This document shows positions 1 through 7,897 of a stretch of DNA of 64,000 nucleotides, in pieces. Location: NCBI GenBank assembly GCA_017347445.1, contig AP021856.1, positions 1,620,613-1,684,612 of the forward strand, read 5' to 3'. The stretch's first letter is position 1. Each line of letters begins with the position of its first letter. The notes under the pieces were generated by a model. It saw nothing but the letters and a program-made list of their open reading frames with translations, was not told the origin of the DNA and ran no database searches. Source of the DNA: Candidatus Brocadia pituitae (lineage in GTDB: Bacteria; Planctomycetota; Brocadiia; Brocadiales; Brocadiaceae). Both the position numbers and the translations under genes were made by a program.

Positions 1-53
1 CAGGCCTTTTTGATACGCACAGTGTGAGCAAGAGATTCAGCGGCATGCATCAT
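1..53 (-). CDS. IS3-family transposase OrfB, N-terminus only
   Basis: Seventeen codons are visible, starting with two consecutive ATGs (53-51 and 50-48) after a good AGGAGA ribosome-binding site. The peptide begins MMHAAESLAHTVRIKKA, an alpha-helical start typical of IS3-type OrfB integrases, whose DDE catalytic domain would lie beyond the window edge. The start overlaps the stop of orfA. In the IS3 family the two frames are commonly joined by a programmed frameshift; whether that happens here cannot be seen. Confidence 0.55.
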   Translation of the reverse strand, partial: MMHAAESLAHTVRIKKA

Positions 54-541
54 ATCTTCTCTCCTGTTGAATCGGGTGGTATCTGAAGTATTTCCGAGAG
101 TTTTTTTTGGACGTCAATAATGGTTGCCGCTTGTTTGAGTTCCTTCTTAAGCCGAGTGTTTTCTTTTTCCAGTTCAGCAATACGATAAACGGAAGGATCA
201 ATATTTTTCGTCTTTGGGCCACGATGTTTTGGGGAAAGCGCTTCCAGTGCGCCTTGTTTGCGTTGACGACGCCACGTAGTGAGATTGGACGAGTAGAGTC
301 CTTCACGGCGTAAAAGCGCCCCCATTTGACCCTGCGTAGCACAGGCTTCCGCCTCTTGAAGGATGCGGAGTTTGTACTTAGCGGTGAATTTCCGGCGAAC
401 AGCCTTTTCTGTTACCTCAGGGTCAGGAAAATGGCCGCTTTGAGTTGCGCCGCCAGGGGAAACTCCAGTCGCCCTACGGGCTCCTTCCGTTTCCCCTGGC
501 GTGTTATCTGTTTTCAGACTTATTGCACTACTATTTTTCAT
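50..541 (-). CDS. IS3/IS911-type transposase OrfA (helix-turn-helix protein)
   Basis: This 163-residue protein has an HTH_Tnp_1-type DNA-binding domain around residues 47-100, with a first helix beginning RRKFTAKYKLRILQEAEA. A basic linker follows, then a leucine-zipper-like coiled coil (about 120-155) typical of IS3 OrfA dimerisation. It binds the element's ends and partners OrfB. It is longer at the N-terminus than most OrfA proteins (about 100 residues), with a low-complexity stretch of about 45 residues first, so a later start is possible. The whole gene lies inside the element. Confidence 0.75.
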   Translation of the reverse strand: MKNSSAISLKTDNTPGETEGARRATGVSPGGATQSGHFPDPEVTEKAVRRKFTAKYKLRILQEAEACATQGQMGALLRREGLYSSNLTTWRRQRKQGALEALSPKHRGPKTKNIDPSVYRIAELEKENTRLKKELKQAATIIDVQKKLSEILQIPPDSTGEKI

Positions 542-604
542 AGTTTTTCTCCTTTACGCCCTACACTAAACTCTATGGGGTAAAGTGTCCAACTATTATT
601 GACA

Positions 605-893
605 CAGAGGGATTGCCCGCTTGCGGCAAAGTCACCCTAAGTATCGTCGCCTCATATATTGGCGCTGGAGAGTGCAGTCATCGCTTGTCTATTTCTTCCG
701 AACGCTCTTTGTCGAAATGCACTATAGGCTTCGCAGTTTTAAATGGTCGATTTGGCGAGTGCAATGGCGGCGGGACGCTATTGTTCGCTTGGAAACGGGT
801 GACACGCGATCACAGAAAAGTTAGTCTGCGATTTCAGGGTGGTGCGAAGGAGCCCGTGGCGGTTCGGACGACCGCTTCAGGCCGAATGCTGCA
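605..893. other. Segment without a convincing gene between the IS and dinB
   Basis: About 290 bases separate the IS end from an attC-like hairpin. A 118-codon plus-strand frame runs through it, but the frame has no ribosome-binding site, no recognisable domain and an odd composition. The base composition and short basic peptides look unlike the neighbouring genes and recall integron cassette DNA. That impression is from memory and was not checked. Confidence 0.3.
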
Positions 894-960
894 TCACAAC
901 CAGTTCGAAGGGACTGTTTGGAAGCTGAGCTTCGCTTTGCTCTCAACTTGGGCGTTATGT
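894..960 (+). repeat. attC-like recombination hairpin (integron cassette site candidate)
   Basis: The 67-base stretch ends in GGGCGTTATGT and begins TCACAACCAGTTCGAAG, and its two ends are largely complementary. The centre carries a perfect small palindrome (GAAGC-TGA-GCTTC, 921-933). Size, the GTT-type right box and the imperfect outer arms match integron attC sites. The 7-base boxes do not fully fit the RYYYAAC/GTTRRRY consensus, so this may be a decayed site or a coincidence. The last codons of dinB overlap its right end. No integron integrase is in the window. Confidence 0.35.
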
Positions 961-2253
961 ATTGCGTGAGGCATTGTTACCAGCCTTTCTGGTGATGGTA
1001 TCTGTTTTCCCTTTTGGTTTTTGTTGGGTCGACAGGTTCACATGCTTTATCCCGTCGGGCCGCCAGGATGGGGAGATGACACCTTTGTGATGATACCGCT
1101 CGGTTAACGTACCCCAAGTGATGCAAAAATCGCCGTACCGGTCATTGATCTCGTCCATAGCGCGTGTGGCGGACTGTTTGTCCCTGTCCGAGCGGAAAAG
1201 CGATATCTGGGCAAGATGCTTTGTGAGATTACTGACACTGATGCCTACCAACCGGACCGGTTGCCGGAGTCGCCCGGCAGAGAATATCTCCCGTGCAACG
1301 AGAAAGATGTCGATGCTGTGGCTCATATACATCCCCACGGTATTACGCTTTGTAACGGTATGGAAGTCGTGATACCGGAGGGTAAGGGCGACCGTCCTCC
1401 CTGCGTATCCGCCACGACGCAATCGTCGTCCCACCATTTCAGACAACTGGAGGATATGCCGTTCCAGCGTCTCCGTATCGCTTACATCTTTATCAAGGGT
1501 CATACTATGGCCAACCGATTTTGCATCGGGTTCCTGTCCGGCGGGAATAACGGGACTCGTGTCGATACCCTGTGCCATAAGCTTGAATCGTTCACCAATG
1601 ATGCCAAACCTGCTCCTTAATGCATGGATGGAAGCCCGTTTCAGTTCACCACAGGTTGTAATACCCATGTCAGTCAGATGTTTTTCCATGCGTGCGCCTA
1701 TGCCGCAGAGTGCTTTTGCGGGCAAGGATTCCATCAACTGCTCAACATCTTCCTGCTGAATGATGACGAGGCCGTCCGGTTTTTTCATGTCGCTGCCCAG
1801 TTTTGCAAGGAGCTTATTGGGTGCTATTCCAACAGAGCAGGTGAGTCTGCTGAAATGCCTGCGAATGTCTTCCTTGATACGGTGAGCAATGGTCACGGCG
1901 CTTTCAAAGAGGGGTATCGAGCCGGTAATATCCAGAAATGCCTCATCGATGGAATAGACCTCGACGATAGGGGTGTATTGCTGGTATATCCCGACGAGCC
2001 GGCGGCAGGTGTCCGTATAGCGGCTGGTATCACCTGCAACAAGGATGATGTGGGGACATAACCGTTGGGCCTCGTATTTGGTCATACCGGTTTTGACGCC
2101 GTAGGCCCGCGCCTCGTAAGAAGCTGTGGTGACCACCGTCCTCTCGTTGGAACCGATGACAGCAATCGGTTTTCCCCGGAGGGCAGGATTAACCTGTTGT
2201 TCCACCGAGGCGAAAAAGGCGTTCATGTCGATGTGCATGATCGTTCTTTTCAT
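955..2253 (-). CDS. dinB: Y-family DNA polymerase IV (DinB)
   Basis: A 432-residue translesion polymerase that extends primers past damaged or stalled template. Catalytic metal ligands are visible: Asp9 in HIDMNAFFASVEQ and Asp103-Glu104 in YSIDEAFLD. Palm, fingers, thumb and little-finger regions follow in the usual order, and the protein is longer than E. coli DinB (351 residues) because of a basic, low-complexity C-terminal tail. The tail runs into the attC-like hairpin and could have been altered by that junction. It lies downstream of lexA on the same strand, which implies SOS control. It could also be called UmuC/ImuB-like, but the intact active site favours DinB. Confidence 0.9.
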   Translation of the reverse strand: MKRTIMHIDMNAFFASVEQQVNPALRGKPIAVIGSNERTVVTTASYEARAYGVKTGMTKYEAQRLCPHIILVAGDTSRYTDTCRRLVGIYQQYTPIVEVYSIDEAFLDITGSIPLFESAVTIAHRIKEDIRRHFSRLTCSVGIAPNKLLAKLGSDMKKPDGLVIIQQEDVEQLMESLPAKALCGIGARMEKHLTDMGITTCGELKRASIHALRSRFGIIGERFKLMAQGIDTSPVIPAGQEPDAKSVGHSMTLDKDVSDTETLERHILQLSEMVGRRLRRGGYAGRTVALTLRYHDFHTVTKRNTVGMYMSHSIDIFLVAREIFSAGRLRQPVRLVGISVSNLTKHLAQISLFRSDRDKQSATRAMDEINDRYGDFCITWGTLTERYHHKGVISPSWRPDGIKHVNLSTQQKPKGKTDTITRKAGNNASRNT

Positions 2254-2380
2254 AGTTTTTCAAAAAACTAAATTGTTACGTCAAAAGTGTCTTTAGAAGA
2301 TATTCGGTGAATATGCTATGCTCAAGAGGCTCACCATTTGTGATTTATATGCTTGATACAAAGTCGCCATAATCGAACTG

Positions 2381-2545
2381 GGTGGCACGGACAAGCCATG
2401 CTTGTCCGTGTTTTTGTAATACCGCTTTAACGCCTTGTGCTTGCATGGTCTGGCTTGGATTGTTTATCCAAATATGAAAATGAATATTTCGTAAACAATG
2501 TTGTGCAAGTCCATCACGGACAAACGGAGTTTGTCCGTGCCACCC
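2381..2545. repeat. Two inverted palindromes forming a BIME/MITE-like element
   Basis: Two 11-bp perfect hairpins occur in opposite orientation. The left one is CACGGACAAGC-CAT-GCTTGTCCGTG preceded by GGTGG (2381-2410). The right one is CACGGACAAAC-GGA-GTTTGTCCGTG followed by CCACC (2515-2544). Together they give the element long terminal inverted repeats around about 100 bases of unrelated sequence. A third copy of the right-hand hairpin with the same CCACCC flank sits at 31825-31853. This structure explains a 73-codon open frame here, which is not called as a gene. Confidence 0.75.
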
Positions 2546-2562
2546 TGTTACCAATGTAAAAT

Positions 2563-2841
2563 TCACCTTTTATGAGCATCTTGAGTATAACCATCTGTTT
2601 CTACAGAACGAAGCGTCCACACCAAGGTGTCGGTATTATATGAGATGGCAAAGAGGTTGGTCCCATCCGTGACCGTAAAATGGTGTATGCTGGCCTTTCC
2701 TGCCTTTTCCGTCCAGATGTACGTGATCTCCCGGACGTTATACTTTCGGTTGCCCCATACGAACCAGACGGGTTTGAGCTTCTTTTTATTATCACCAAAA
2801 ATGACGCCCACCTTAATGGGTTCATTAACCTCGGTAGTCAT
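2563..2841 (-). CDS. Small SOS-cassette protein, DUF6504-like
   Basis: A 92-residue soluble protein between lexA and dinB, all on one strand, with a purine-rich ribosome-binding site (GAGGGGA) before its ATG. The pattern PVWFVWGNRKYNVREI, then a Trp, then alternating beta strands ending VWTLRSVE, resembles the small DUF6504 proteins encoded beside Y-family polymerase genes. I place it there by pattern only. A role as a polymerase accessory or SOS-response protein is inferred from position. No signal peptide or membrane segment is present. Confidence 0.55.
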   Translation of the reverse strand: MTTEVNEPIKVGVIFGDNKKKLKPVWFVWGNRKYNVREITYIWTEKAGKASIHHFTVTDGTNLFAISYNTDTLVWTLRSVETDGYTQDAHKR

Positions 2842-2896
2842 AGGTTTCCCCTCAAAAAGTATCTGTCTTATAATAAACGTAAAAAGAAAGTTACCA

Positions 2897-2956
2897 TTGT
2901 GAGCGAAGCGATTCCAACCGTGGAGATTGCTTCGGGCTATCGCCCTCGCAATGACA
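2897..2956. repeat. Dispersed palindromic repeat
   Basis: Imperfect inverted repeat: TTGTGAGCGAAGC ... GAGATTGCTTCGGG ... CCTCGCAATGACA. It shares the 'GCAATGAC' and 'GAAGCAAT' words with the palindrome at 53654-53720, so both probably belong to one family. It sits just beyond the 3' end of lexA. Confidence 0.5.
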
Positions 2957-2985
2957 CTTGCAGGTATACTTATTTACTCCGTTTA

Positions 2986-3624
2986 CTATAGTTGTCTGAT
3001 TACGGCAGTAACCTTCCCGATGATATGGACGTCGGCCTGCCCTTCGGCAATGGTAATTGGCTTCATTGCGGGATGAGCGGGTTTCAATTCTATGATGTTT
3101 CCCTTTTGGTAAAACCGTTTTACCGTGGCTTCGCCATCAATAAGAACTGCCACAATTTCACCGTTATGAGCTACCGGTTGCGGGACAATAAGGACGAGAT
3201 CCCCATCCAGGATATGGGCATTTATCATGCTGTCTCCCACGACCCGCAGGAAAAAGGCCTTATGGTTGCGGCATATTGCCTTATCCACCGGAAAAGATCC
3301 TTCAATATCCTCGATAGGGGGGTGCGGTATACCCGCCCGTATCCTTCCCACAATCGGGATATGTCGTACCTCCGATGTTGCAGCTACCTCAATGATCTCT
3401 ATGGCACGGGGGCTGTTGAATTGCCGCCTGATGTACCCCTTGCGTTCCAGGACGTCGAGGTATTTTTTTACCATATTGGTGCTGGATAATCCGAGTCCAT
3501 CCCTCAGCTCCCTGACGGTGGGTGGAAACCCCTTTTCTTGCAGATAGTCCTTAAGGAAAAGGAAAAAATCAGTCTGTTTTTTCGATAAGGCAGCATTTGC
3601 CGGTTTTGGTTTATTGGGGTTCAT
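2986..3624 (-). CDS. lexA: LexA, SOS-response repressor and self-cleaving protease
   Basis: A 212-residue repressor. Residues 15-70 form the winged helix-turn-helix, including the family motif FPPTVREL. Residues 88-212 form the S24 latent protease. The RecA-stimulated cleavage bond is Ala97-Gly98 (RIRAGIPHP), the nucleophile Ser132 lies in VVGDSMI and the general-base Lys169 in EATVKRFY, so self-cleavage should work. It heads the cassette lexA - small gene - dinB and probably represses it. I could not recognise a LexA operator upstream. The recognition helix (GLSSTNMVKKYLDVLE) differs from that of E. coli, so the box is likely different. Confidence 0.95.
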   Translation of the reverse strand: MNPNKPKPANAALSKKQTDFFLFLKDYLQEKGFPPTVRELRDGLGLSSTNMVKKYLDVLERKGYIRRQFNSPRAIEIIEVAATSEVRHIPIVGRIRAGIPHPPIEDIEGSFPVDKAICRNHKAFFLRVVGDSMINAHILDGDLVLIVPQPVAHNGEIVAVLIDGEATVKRFYQKGNIIELKPAHPAMKPITIAEGQADVHIIGKVTAVIRQL

Positions 3625-3634
3625 GTGTTCACCT

Positions 3635-3662
3635 ATTATACTATGTCATTTCCTCTTGTCAA
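3635..3662 (-). promoter_or_regulatory. Sigma-70 promoter candidate for lexA
   Basis: Minus strand: TTGACA (3662-3657), a 16-base spacer, then TATAAT (3640-3635). Both boxes are perfect. The expected start of transcription is only about 4-6 bases before the lexA ATG (3624), so the AGGTGA that looks like a ribosome-binding site would lie upstream of the transcript. Either the message is nearly leaderless or another promoter is used. Confidence 0.55.
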
Positions 3663-3812
3663 GTTTCAACAATAGCTTTTGATTTGGGGTACATAACGTG
3701 ATAACAGATGCTGATTTGGCAGATGTTTTTTGGGGTAATTACAAATCTAGAAAGAGATTTGATTTCACAGCAAAGGTGACGCAGGACGTGGGAATGGGAA
3801 TACCCGGTGGTA

Positions 3813-4433
3813 TTAATGCACCATGAGCGATATGATACCTATAATGGTTAGTATTCCGCCAATGATTTCCTTTTCGTACTCTTCGATACTGCAAAGGTTT
3901 ATTTTTTTTACCCCGCTATAGGCAAGGATGGTCAGCACTAACATGCCGGAAATGGTTGTCACGGACAGGATAGCAGAGAGCAGCAGGAGTTTGCTCCAAC
4001 TAAAGGTGCTGGCTGCCAGAAATATCGGTAATGCGGCAACACAGGGTGACAAACTTAACATGATAAAGAGGGAGATTGCAATGGTTTTATCCGAAAATTT
4101 TGCATGGTTATGATTATGTTTGCCGTGCCTTAATCTTCCGATAATGACAAAGGTGATACCCAGTACGATCAGGATACTACCCGCCAGGGGCTCAGCAAAG
4201 GTTTCAGCATATTTTGTTATGTGAAATCCAAGAATAGCAATGATAAAGCCCAGGAGGGTTGTTGTTATAGAATGTCCCAGCCCTGCAATAGCAGTAACAA
4301 AGATGGTCTTCGTCAGGCTCCACTTTTGCCCTTTCCCTATCAGGGCAAAGGGCATCCAGTGATTTGGCATGATGGCATGTGTCAGGGCGATAAAGAAGGT
4401 TGCTCCGATAAGACTGATGGTAGTGTTGTACAT
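3813..4433 (-). CDS. NicO/RcnA-type metal transporter or related membrane protein
   Basis: Starting at the internal ATG 4433, which has an AAAGG ribosome-binding site, this is a 206-residue protein with about six membrane segments. The first helix carries the HAIMPNHWMPF motif and the third region a second GHS motif (AGLGHSITTT), as in the NicO/UreH-type nickel-cobalt transporter superfamily. A His-rich loop (RHGKHNHNHAKF) between helices could bind metal. Substrate is unknown; Ni or Co export, or a general role like CcdA/UreH relatives, are options. A longer frame to 4529 exists, but its extra 32 residues lack family features. Confidence 0.65.
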   Translation of the reverse strand: MYNTTISLIGATFFIALTHAIMPNHWMPFALIGKGQKWSLTKTIFVTAIAGLGHSITTTLLGFIIAILGFHITKYAETFAEPLAGSILIVLGITFVIIGRLRHGKHNHNHAKFSDKTIAISLFIMLSLSPCVAALPIFLAASTFSWSKLLLLSAILSVTTISGMLVLTILAYSGVKKINLCSIEEYEKEIIGGILTIIGIISLMVH

Positions 4434-4616
4434 GATAAAAACCTTTGTGAGTTTTTGGTTTATAATATTATTTTGTAAAAAATTCTTTTCCCCATTGCCA
4501 TGAGGACAAGTTTTAGCAAGTTTTTTCACAACCCCCTAGTCCCCTTACTAAAGGGGATTTGGTTGCGGCTGTGCTGTGTTAGTAATCCTGAAGGGATATC
4601 ATTATGATAAGACGTA

Positions 4617-5435
4617 TTACAATCCAACCATAGCAATCTTTGCATCATCAGCGGCTGTGATGGTCTCTTCAATATCCAGGATAAGCGTCTTTTCGGCTTC
4701 TAAGGCGAGCACTGAAGCAGAGGACTGCTGCAATGATTTGATGGTTTCTAACCCAACCGTAGGAATATCAAAGCGCGGATCAAAATCGTGCTTGCTGACC
4801 TTGATAACGACAACACCCTCTTTCCCAAGATTTCCGCCGCGTCGGATTGCTTCATCCGTACCTTCCAGTGCCTCCACTGCTAGCACGACCTTTTCCTTTA
4901 CCACAATACATTGACCGATACCGAGCCTTGCAACCTCTTTGGCAATAGGCCACCCAAATCCGATGTCCTCCATTTCTGTTTCTGTTGGCTGTTTTTTGGT
5001 CAATACACCCTTTTGTGCAAGGAGTTGCGGTACATAGAGGGTAGAGTTTTGCAATTCAATACCGTCTTTTCGTAGTTCTTCAGCAACGGCTCCAAGCAGG
5101 GAGTGATCATCCCGCCTTTTTACATGACGGTACCAGAGGTTAATCGTCCTCAGATCCGGCAGGAAGCGAAGATTTCTCCACGAAGAGAACATGTTGGTTT
5201 TTTTCAGTCCCCCCGCCATGACTGCCCTGGAAACATGTTCCTGTTTAAACACCTTGATAAGTTTGCCGATCTGCGCGACGCCGACCCAGTACAGTTTTTC
5301 TACGTGCTGTTCAATTTCCGGAGATGTCTCTCCTTCGATGCCCACGGCAATGACAGACACGTTATTCTCCCGCGCCCCTTTTGCAAATAAAATAGGAAAC
5401 CGCCCGTTGCCTGCTATTAATCCGATTTTATCCAT
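4617..5435 (-). CDS. lpxI: UDP-2,3-diacylglucosamine pyrophosphatase LpxI
   Basis: A 272-residue member of the LpxI (DUF1009) family, which hydrolyses UDP-2,3-diacylglucosamine to lipid X in lipid A biosynthesis and replaces LpxH in many bacteria. The N-terminus MDKIGLIAGNGRFPILFAKG and the MAGGLKK segment are family hallmarks, and the C-terminal catalytic half contains the conserved VVIKVSKHDFDPRFDIPTVG block. It lies 6 bases downstream of lpxD on the same strand, so the two are co-transcribed. Length is normal for the family. Confidence 0.92.
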   Translation of the reverse strand: MDKIGLIAGNGRFPILFAKGARENNVSVIAVGIEGETSPEIEQHVEKLYWVGVAQIGKLIKVFKQEHVSRAVMAGGLKKTNMFSSWRNLRFLPDLRTINLWYRHVKRRDDHSLLGAVAEELRKDGIELQNSTLYVPQLLAQKGVLTKKQPTETEMEDIGFGWPIAKEVARLGIGQCIVVKEKVVLAVEALEGTDEAIRRGGNLGKEGVVVIKVSKHDFDPRFDIPTVGLETIKSLQQSSASVLALEAEKTLILDIEETITAADDAKIAMVGL

Positions 5436-5441
5436 AAGGTC

Positions 5442-6530
5442 TCAACTATTTTCCTGTTTTTTAGCCTGTAATAAGTCATTATTCCGTTTTTCCAGTTGTG
5501 TAATCCTTTTTTCGAGGGATTTGATAAGGTCTCTCATTTCGGGGAGTTTTTCAATGATCACATAGCACCGACGCATTCGCTGAATGGGGAGCGCTGGCGC
5601 ACCCAAATACGTTTGGTTGCTGGGAATATCATTGATAACCCCCGAATACCCACCGACGGTAACGTTGTCACCGACCGTAATATGACCTACAATGCCGGCC
5701 CCACCGGCAAGGGTCACATGTTTTCCGATCTTGGCAGAACCGGCAATGCCTACCTGGGATACAATCAGAGAGTTTTCGCCAACCTCCACATTGTGCGAGA
5801 TAACCACCTGACTATCAATCTTCGTACCCTTTCTGATTACCGTTTCGCCCATTACGGCACGGTTGATCGTTGTGTTTGCCCCAATATCCACATCGTCTTC
5901 GATGATGGTGCTGCCGATCTGTGGTATCCTGTAATAACCCTGGCCGTCCGGCGCATATCCGAATCCGCTGCTGCCGATGACGGTATTGCTGTGGATGGTC
6001 ACCCGTTTGCCAATAACCGTTTCATTATAGACCACGACATTGGGATAGATGATCGTATTGTCACCAATGGTGCAACCGTCACCTATATAGACACACGGGT
6101 GTAAGACTACGTGATCTCCAATGCGGGTATTTTTTCCTATTGTGACGTATGCCTGAACAGAGATGTTTTGACCCAGTACGGCGGTTTTGTCAATTCTGGC
6201 AGAAGGATCGAGGCCCTCAGGGTAAACAGGTTTTTTGTGCATCAGAAGGTCTATAAGCTTTGCAAATGCCAGATACGGGTTGTTGCATACCAAAAGGTTT
6301 CGTTTCTTTTTTTGAGAAAGAGACACGTTGGTGTCTCTTAATTTTGGTGAGACGATGATGGCAGAGGCCTTTGTTTGATTGATTTTCCGGATATATTTTT
6401 CATTCGATATAAAGGTAATGTCTCCTTCCCGGGCATCATCGATGCCCATCACGCCGCGGATCTTTACTGAAGGGTCCCCGATGGCCGTGCCTCCAACGTA
6501 TTCAGAGAGTTCTTGTAGTGTTTTTTCCAT
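5442..6530 (-). CDS. lpxD: UDP-3-O-acylglucosamine N-acyltransferase LpxD
   Basis: A 362-residue acyltransferase that adds the second acyl chain in lipid A biosynthesis. An N-terminal uridine-binding domain (about 1-100) precedes a left-handed beta helix of hexapeptide repeats (about 105-320, repeats of the type xIGxxx). The catalytic base is His246 in QVVISHNVEVG. A C-terminal helix (about 325-360, RDLIKSLEKRITQLEKR) gives the usual trimer arm. It is directly upstream of lpxI. Its presence implies that this planctomycete makes at least part of a lipid A-type outer leaflet. Confidence 0.95.
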   Translation of the reverse strand: MEKTLQELSEYVGGTAIGDPSVKIRGVMGIDDAREGDITFISNEKYIRKINQTKASAIIVSPKLRDTNVSLSQKKKRNLLVCNNPYLAFAKLIDLLMHKKPVYPEGLDPSARIDKTAVLGQNISVQAYVTIGKNTRIGDHVVLHPCVYIGDGCTIGDNTIIYPNVVVYNETVIGKRVTIHSNTVIGSSGFGYAPDGQGYYRIPQIGSTIIEDDVDIGANTTINRAVMGETVIRKGTKIDSQVVISHNVEVGENSLIVSQVGIAGSAKIGKHVTLAGGAGIVGHITVGDNVTVGGYSGVINDIPSNQTYLGAPALPIQRMRRCYVIIEKLPEMRDLIKSLEKRITQLEKRNNDLLQAKKQENS

Positions 6531-6568
6531 CGGTATTTTATCGGAAAAGTATCTTTTTCAAGGGTTTT

Positions 6569-7561
6569 TTAAATATTATGAGGCAATGCCACACCAGCAG
6601 GCGCTTTAGCTATAAATCGTATGAGAACTAACGTGAATATTAAAAAGATCCACCCAAGCACACCGGTTACGATATAGTTATCGCCAAACAACCACTTCAC
6701 ATTCTTTCCTGCATGATGATCAAAAAAGAGTTTATTTGCCTTGATGAGAAATACCCATCCTGCATGGAGCCCGATTGCAAGATAGAGTGATTTTGTCCGG
6801 AGACAAGAGTAAGATAACACTGCACCAACAAGAAAAAGACCAATGAGAGTAGGCCAGGCGGTGCCAAAATCAACGATAATGTTTTTAAAGGAGTGGTAAA
6901 TGATTGCAAAACCAATAAACGGCTGAAAGCCGGTTGATACGATAAATTTAACCTTGAAGAAATGCAATGAAGAAAAAAGGAGGCTGCTGATACACACGGC
7001 AGAAACGGCGCTCATGTCTAATAGCATACCCTGGAATATAACCCCACGGAACAAGAGCTCTTCAATGCATCCGACAAGGCCTGCGATGAGCAAGAGTGTC
7101 AGGAGTCGAAAGATTATATCGTGGAATGATTTTGCATCAAGATCGAATGTCTGGATGCCACAGATCCAGAGGATGGTAACATAGAGGACAAACAATCCTG
7201 CTCCCAGAAGAAAACCCATTTGCAATTGTTTGCGCCATCCGCGAATAGGCTTTATTCCTCTCTTAATCAAAGAGCCGATCATGAGCTGCTTTCTCAGGAG
7301 TACAATAAAGATAAGGACGACGGCCATGATGATACGCCGCATAACCCTCCCGAAATCGTAAGATTCTTGTTTGTATTTGAGCAGGTCTGCCAGGAAAGGA
7401 CTCGATGGGAGCATGGAATCCAAAAAGATCTTGATCAGCGGAGCAAATAAGCTGCTCAGGCCTAATGCCAGGAAGAATAAGAGGAATATCTTATTATATT
7501 GTTTTATGCCGTTCCATGAATTCATTCTGAAAATAATAGTCTCGTAAAAAGAAGTTGTCAA
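6569..7561 (-). CDS. CPBP-family intramembrane metalloprotease
   Basis: A 330-residue membrane protein with about eight helices. The CPBP (Abi/Rce1-like) motifs are present: EE plus R in GCIEELLFRG (Glu167-Glu168, Arg172), the next helix with SSLLFSSLHF (catalytic His), and a later IGLHAGWVF histidine. These residues form the zinc or water-activating site of the family. Substrate is unknown; prenylated or signal-type peptides are typical for relatives. It sits 38 bases upstream of lpxD on the same strand and may share its transcript. Confidence 0.8.
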   Translation of the reverse strand: MTTSFYETIIFRMNSWNGIKQYNKIFLLFFLALGLSSLFAPLIKIFLDSMLPSSPFLADLLKYKQESYDFGRVMRRIIMAVVLIFIVLLRKQLMIGSLIKRGIKPIRGWRKQLQMGFLLGAGLFVLYVTILWICGIQTFDLDAKSFHDIIFRLLTLLLIAGLVGCIEELLFRGVIFQGMLLDMSAVSAVCISSLLFSSLHFFKVKFIVSTGFQPFIGFAIIYHSFKNIIVDFGTAWPTLIGLFLVGAVLSYSCLRTKSLYLAIGLHAGWVFLIKANKLFFDHHAGKNVKWLFGDNYIVTGVLGWIFLIFTLVLIRFIAKAPAGVALPHNI

Positions 7562-7897
7562 CTGAAAATAGTTTTAGCTTATAACATTATCTCTATTTAG
7601 GGTAAGAACTCTTTGGCTTCTTGACAGGGATAATTGCTGGACAGACAAACAGCTATTCTCCTTGCACTCACCTTTACCTATGCTCCAATCTTGAGCAGTT
7701 TTGTGCGGATTGCACTGCGCTTGTGAGGATTCTGTTGAACAAAGCCTTATCTGTCTGAATTCGTTGAGTAATACCAAAAGTCCAGGTACGTGTGTCAAAA
7801 CAAAGAGTGATGAAATCGATAAAGATTTTAAAACTTACAATAATTTTTAAAAGATAGCTGTAATCAAAAAAAACAGTCTGAGTCTGCAAAATAGAAA
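7562..7897. other. Intergenic stretch with no gene seen
   Basis: About 335 bases between the CPBP protease and the flippase. Short open frames exist on the minus strand, but they have no ribosome-binding sites and no recognisable domains. No clear repeat or terminator was seen. It may be a decayed gene. Confidence 0.4.

Larger units (their letters stand above)
1..604 (-). mobile_element. IS3-type insertion sequence, truncated by the window edge
   Basis: The window opens inside an insertion sequence read on the minus strand. It carries a complete orfA and the first codons of orfB, which overlap by ATGA as in IS3-family elements. The outer end is placed near 604 because the minus-strand sequence there begins TGTCAATAATAGTTGGACAC, and IS3 elements usually begin with TG. 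This boundary is inferred, because the other inverted repeat lies outside the window and no target duplication can be seen. Confidence 0.6.

Noticed and set aside
613-969. 118-codon plus-strand open frame
   Set aside because: No ribosome-binding site, no recognisable domain, and it runs through the attC-like hairpin and into the dinB end on the other strand.
2345-2566. 73-codon minus-strand frame between the small SOS gene and dinB
   Set aside because: Almost all of it is the two-hairpin repeat element, so the frame is best explained as a by-product of the palindromes.
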